Origin: Oxalobacteraceae bacterium
GTDB lineage: Bacteria > Pseudomonadota > Gammaproteobacteria > Burkholderiales > Burkholderiaceae_D
DNA length: 9,113 bases
Assembly (NCBI GenBank): GCA_947446335.1
Contig: CANFGA010000090.1
Location: forward strand, 1 to 9,113
Direction: 5' to 3'
In this document: piece after piece, positions 6,975-9,113 of the stretch
Position numbering within the stretch: position 1 is the first letter of the stretch
Layout of the letters: each line of letters starts with the position of its first letter
Translations under genes and position numbers: made by a program
Notes under the pieces: generated by a model
Told to the model about the DNA's origin: nothing
Database searches by the model: none
What the model saw: only the letters and a program-made list of their open reading frames with translations

Positions 6975-7018
6975 GGACAGGCTAGCCCAAACGGCTTCAT
7001 GTTTGGTCGAACCTGTCC
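6975..7018. repeat. Inverted doublet A (REP/REPIN-like)
   Basis: The arms 6975-6992 and 7001-7018 are inverted copies that agree at 15 of 18 positions, with an 8-base centre. GGACAGG pairs with CCTGTCC, and CCAAAC with GTTTGG, around a 5x5 internal loop. Each arm contains an 11-base motif: CAGGCTAGCCC at 6978-6988 on the + strand and CAGGTTCGACC at 7005-7015 on the - strand. Related motifs recur in inverted doublet B. It is non-coding and lies in the 368-base gap between convergent genes. Confidence 0.6.
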
Positions 7019-7019
7019 T

Positions 7020-7064
7020 CGTCGGCCTGTGACGCCTGTATCACGCTTTTGGCCTGGGCCGACG
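7020..7064. repeat. Inverted repeat between the two doublets
   Basis: CGTCGGCC (7020-7027) and GGCCGACG (7057-7064) form a perfect 8-bp inverted repeat. A smaller one, GTGA (7029-7032) / TCAC (7041-7044), lies inside. It fills the space between doublets A and B, starting two bases after A and ending two bases before B, so the three structures lie nearly end to end. No function can be assigned. Confidence 0.5.
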
Positions 7065-7065
7065 C

Positions 7066-7134
7066 TGCCAGGTTCGATCGGGGGTTGCTGTTGCGCGTTT
7101 GGCCAAAGTCATCGCGCCCCGATCGAGCCTGGCA
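7066..7134. repeat. Inverted doublet B (REP/REPIN-like)
   Basis: TGCCAGGTTCGATCGGGG (7066-7083) is matched by CCCCGATCGAGCCTGGCA (7117-7134), an 18-bp inverted repeat with a single T-G wobble and a 33-base centre. The centre holds the palindrome TTTGGCCAAA (7098-7107) and paired CGCG blocks (7094-7097, 7113-7116). The arms carry CAGGTTCGATC (+, 7069-7079) and CAGGCTCGATC (-, 7121-7131), related to the arms of doublet A. Order and orientation across both doublets are + - + -, as in bacterial interspersed mosaic elements. Confidence 0.65.
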
Positions 7135-7143
7135 CCCGATGCC

Positions 7144-7185
7144 AAAAAAAATCCCTGCCAGTGCAACCGCACTGGCAGGGATTTT
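7144..7185 (-). terminator. Bidirectional terminator, mainly for the aldehyde dehydrogenase gene
   Basis: Bases 7148-7164 and 7169-7185 form a perfect 17-bp stem with loop AACC. Eight A at 7144-7151 give a strong T run on the - strand, ending transcripts of the aldehyde dehydrogenase. TTTT at 7182-7185 gives weaker activity on the + strand. Bases 7153-7180 match the core of the prc terminator (6900-6927) at 24 of 28 positions in direct orientation. Confidence 0.88.
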
Positions 7186-7193
7186 CAATTCTG

Positions 7194-7220
7194 GTGCCAG
7201 CAAATGCAACTTGCTGGCAC
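7194..7220 (-). repeat. Perfect 10-bp hairpin in the 3' UTR of the aldehyde dehydrogenase gene
   Basis: GTGCCAGCAA (7194-7203) and TTGCTGGCAC (7211-7220) form a perfect 10-bp stem with a 7-base loop. It lies between the stop codon and the terminator of the - strand gene. No T run follows, so it may protect the mRNA 3' end or act as an accessory hairpin; that is inference. Confidence 0.55.
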
Positions 7221-7242
7221 ATCGTTCAAGCAGCCTCGCGGA

Positions 7243-8610
7243 TCAGGCGACCCGGATCAGCTTCTTGTTGACGAATTCCTGGATTCCTGCGCTCGACAAT
7301 TCGCGCCCGTAGCCGGAATTCTTGATGCCGCCAAAGGGCAGGTCCGGTGCCGATGATGCCGGGCGGTTGATGAAGACCATTCCGGTCTCGATCCGGCGCG
7401 CGACCCGCTTGCCGCGTTCGATATCCTTCGTGAATACCGCACCACCGAGACCGAACGGCGAATCGTTGGCCAGCGCGATCGCGGCATTCTCGTCGGCGAC
7501 GCTGAAAAACAGCGCGACCGGACCAAAGAATTCTTCGTAATAGACCGGATTATCCGGCTTGATGTTGGTCAAGATGGTCGGTTGCATGAACGCGCCCGGA
7601 TGGTCCAGGCGCGCGCCGCCCAGTTCTACATGCGCACCGCCGGCCACGGCCCGTTGCACTTGGTCGAGCAAATTGAGCAGCGCGCTTTCGGACGACAGCG
7701 GTGCCAGCGTGGTGGCCTTGTCCATCGGATCGCCCGGCTTGAAGCTCTCCAGTGCCGCCTTGAAACCGCTCAGGAATGGCTGCGCCAGCGTTTCGGCCAC
7801 GATGAAGCGTTTGGACGAGGTGCACGCTTGTCCCGAGTTGCCCATGCGCCCAGCCACTGCCTGCTTGACTGCATGTTCCAGATCGGCATCGTCGAGCACG
7901 ATGAAGGCGTCGCTGCCGCCCAGTTCCATCGTTGTTTTCTTCAGATTCTGGCCGGCACGCGCAGCGACCACGGCACCCGCCGCTTCGCTACCGGTCAGGG
8001 CCACGCCGCAGATGCGCGGATCGTCGATCACTTGCGCGACCTGTTCTTTCGAAATGTACAAATTGGTGTAGGCGCCCGGTGGCGCACCGGCTTCTTCCAT
8101 CAAGCGCTGGAAGGCGCGCGCGCATTGCGGTACGTTCGATGCATGCTTGACCATCACGACATTGCCAGCCATCAAATTGGGCGCGGCAAAGCGCACGATC
8201 TGGTAATAAGGATAATTCCACGGCTCGACGCCGAACAGCACGCCGATCGGATTGCTTTCGACCAGGGCCTCGCCTTTTGCGGTCGGCAGTTTTTCCGGCG
8301 CCAGAAAGCGCTCTGCATTCTCGGCGTAATAATCGAAGATGTCGGCTGTGAGCGCGACTTCGCCGCGACTTTGATCGATCAACTTGCCCATTTCCAGCGT
8401 GATCAGGCTGGCGAATTCATCGCTGCGCTCGCGCAAGATGGTTGCTGCGCGTTGCAGCACGGCCGCGCGTTGGGCAAAGCTGGTCTCGCGCCATGCGCCT
8501 TGATAGCAGCTTGATGCGCAAGCGAGCTTGGCTTGCAATTGGGCGTCGGTGGATTCCTGAAACGTTTCAAGAATTTTTCCATTGTAGGGATTAGTGCTTT
8601 GATAAGCCAT
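7243..8610 (-). CDS. NAD(P)-dependent succinate-semialdehyde dehydrogenase (Sad/GabD-type)
   Basis: This aldehyde dehydrogenase superfamily enzyme has 455 residues, the compact length of the Sad/YneI branch. The likely reaction is succinate semialdehyde to succinate in the cytosol, at the end of GABA or related degradation. Visible catalytic features are PWNYP with the oxyanion Asn N132, the cofactor Lys in MVKHASN (K155), the nucleotide-binding GSEAAG (207-212), the general base E229 in MELGGSD, the nucleophile C263 in NSGQACTSSKRF, and EEFFGP (359-364). KHASN and ELGGSD recall E. coli Sad rather than the longer GabD. ATG at 8610 is supported by GAGGAA (8615-8620 on the - strand) and by the family N-terminus (STNPYNGK). 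It is convergent with prc and divergent from an acyl-CoA dehydrogenase gene. The exact substrate is inferred; another short-chain semialdehyde is possible. Confidence 0.9.
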   Translation of the reverse strand: MAYQSTNPYNGKILETFQESTDAQLQAKLACASSCYQGAWRETSFAQRAAVLQRAATILRERSDEFASLITLEMGKLIDQSRGEVALTADIFDYYAENAERFLAPEKLPTAKGEALVESNPIGVLFGVEPWNYPYYQIVRFAAPNLMAGNVVMVKHASNVPQCARAFQRLMEEAGAPPGAYTNLYISKEQVAQVIDDPRICGVALTGSEAAGAVVAARAGQNLKKTTMELGGSDAFIVLDDADLEHAVKQAVAGRMGNSGQACTSSKRFIVAETLAQPFLSGFKAALESFKPGDPMDKATTLAPLSSESALLNLLDQVQRAVAGGAHVELGGARLDHPGAFMQPTILTNIKPDNPVYYEEFFGPVALFFSVADENAAIALANDSPFGLGGAVFTKDIERGKRVARRIETGMVFINRPASSAPDLPFGGIKNSGYGRELSSAGIQEFVNKKLIRVA

Positions 8611-8853
8611 GTTGTTCCTCGGTCGATTCCAACGTTGTGGGAGCTCTTGCTTGGAGTTGATGTTGAGCTGCCGTATGGTCCTAGTGTAGCCCCTCGCTGC
8701 AGTTCATGCCGCACGTTGCATTTTAAATACTTATTTCAATCTCGATCATGCAAGCAAGTCGATGCCTGGAGACGAGTGGCATACGATTCATGTGCACGAT
8801 CGTGCTTTTTTATGCGATTATCGCTGTTCGAATAAAAATGATCAGGAGGCAGC
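8611..8853. promoter_or_regulatory. Divergent intergenic region between the two dehydrogenase genes
   Basis: These 243 bases should hold promoters for both flanking genes. There is an AT-rich island at about 8720-8740 (TTTTAAATACTTATTTCAAT) in otherwise GC-rich sequence, and another at 8806-8840. I could not find a convincing -35/-10 pair in either direction. The most distinct site is the palindrome at 8794-8805, listed separately. No small gene with a plausible ribosome binding site is seen here. Confidence 0.45.
8794..8805. promoter_or_regulatory. Perfect 12-bp palindrome followed by a T run
   Basis: GCACGATCGTGC is fully self-complementary and is followed at once by six T (8806-8811). It lies 48 bases before the acyl-CoA dehydrogenase start. 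A perfect palindrome at this position suits a dimeric repressor operator, for instance TetR-type regulators common near acyl-CoA dehydrogenases. The T run also gives a weak terminator look, but a 4-bp stem is too short to be a good terminator. Confidence 0.4.
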
Positions 8854-9113
8854 ATGGATTTGCACTATACGGCAGAGGAGTTGGCATTTCGGGACACGCT
8901 GCGCTCCTTCCTCGAGGCCAATTTGCCAGCCCCATTGCAGCGCAAGGTGCGCCAGCATTTGCATTTGTCGAAACAGGACCTGGTGAGCTGGCACAAGACT
9001 GTTGCCCGGCAGGGCTGGGCCGCGCCAAACTGGCCGCTCGAGCATGGCGGCACCGGATGGACTGCGGTGCAATGCCACCTGTGGGAAGAGGAGTGCGCGC
9101 GCGCCGGCACGCC
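8854..9113 (+). CDS. Acyl-CoA dehydrogenase, N-terminal part (3'-truncated)
   Basis: This is a flavoenzyme that introduces an alpha-beta double bond into an acyl-CoA and passes electrons to ETF. Only the first 86 residues are in the window, against about 380-400 for a full protein. They fit the all-helical acyl-CoA dehydrogenase N-terminal domain: MDLHYTAEELAFRDTLRSFL at the start, then LSKQDLVSWHKTVARQGW, APNWPLEHGGTGW (56-68) and the WEEECARAGTP segment. This pattern is typical of the FadE-like or pimeloyl-CoA dehydrogenase large-subunit branch of proteobacteria. ATG 8854 has an ideal AGGAGG (8844-8849) four bases upstream. No stop occurs before the window edge. The catalytic Glu and FAD-binding parts lie outside, so the substrate cannot be judged. 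Confidence 0.9.
   Translation, partial: MDLHYTAEELAFRDTLRSFLEANLPAPLQRKVRQHLHLSKQDLVSWHKTVARQGWAAPNWPLEHGGTGWTAVQCHLWEEECARAGT

Noticed and set aside
7067..7083. GGTTCGATC, similar to a tRNA T-loop, as a possible tRNA remnant
   Set aside because: No T stem closes around it and no cloverleaf can be built. The same bases are explained by the 18-bp inverted repeat.
6957..7312. Several small open frames in the prc/aldehyde dehydrogenase gap on both strands
   Set aside because: They run through inverted repeats and terminator stems, lack good ribosome binding sites and match no family.
7582..8514. 310-codon + strand open frame opposite the aldehyde dehydrogenase
   Set aside because: Shadow of a gene whose catalytic motifs are all intact on the other strand.
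1..9113. CRISPR array, insertion sequence, rRNA or replication origin
   Set aside because: No regularly spaced repeats, transposase motifs, rRNA sequence or DnaA-box cluster was seen.

Overview
The window reads as a GC-rich betaproteobacterial chromosome, most likely Burkholderiales and perhaps Oxalobacteraceae. The family placement is inference from gene content and codon use, not a database result. Gene density is high and every large gene belongs to a recognisable family. No CRISPR array, transposase, integrase or rRNA is visible.

Region 1 (1-2896, + strand) is the end of a myo-inositol catabolic operon: the 3' part of iolD, then complete iolE and iolB. The genes are joined by two ATGA stop/start overlaps. 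The pathway order is IolE (inosose dehydration), IolD (ring hydrolysis), IolB (isomerisation to 2-deoxy-5-keto-D-gluconate). No terminator follows iolB. A tRNA-Leu(UAA) with its own likely promoter lies 42 bases further on, and the strong terminator after the tRNA probably ends both transcripts.

Region 2 (3118-4504, + strand) holds an orphan ParB-like protein with a C-terminal leucine zipper, then a type II thymidine kinase (tdk) starting at TTG. They are 40 bases apart and possibly co-transcribed. Region 3 (4640-6874, + strand) is prc, a periplasmic tail-specific S41 protease, also starting at TTG.

Region 4 (6875-7242) is a 368-base non-coding gap between convergent genes. It is packed with secondary structure: a short tandem duplication across the prc stop codon, two related terminator hairpins 253 bases apart, and between them two inverted doublets of an 11-base motif (CAGGYTCGAYC-like, orientations + - + -) flanking a third inverted repeat. 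This resembles a REP/REPIN (BIME) type intergenic repeat and is the least ordinary part of the window.

Region 5 (7243-9113) has a Sad/GabD-type succinate-semialdehyde dehydrogenase on the - strand. It is divergent from the start of an acyl-CoA dehydrogenase gene on the + strand that runs off the window. The 243-base region between them contains a perfect 12-base palindrome followed by a T run.

I did not find a clearly new multi-gene system. The best leads are the zipper-bearing ParB-like protein beside tdk, and the structured repeat cluster between prc and the aldehyde dehydrogenase.
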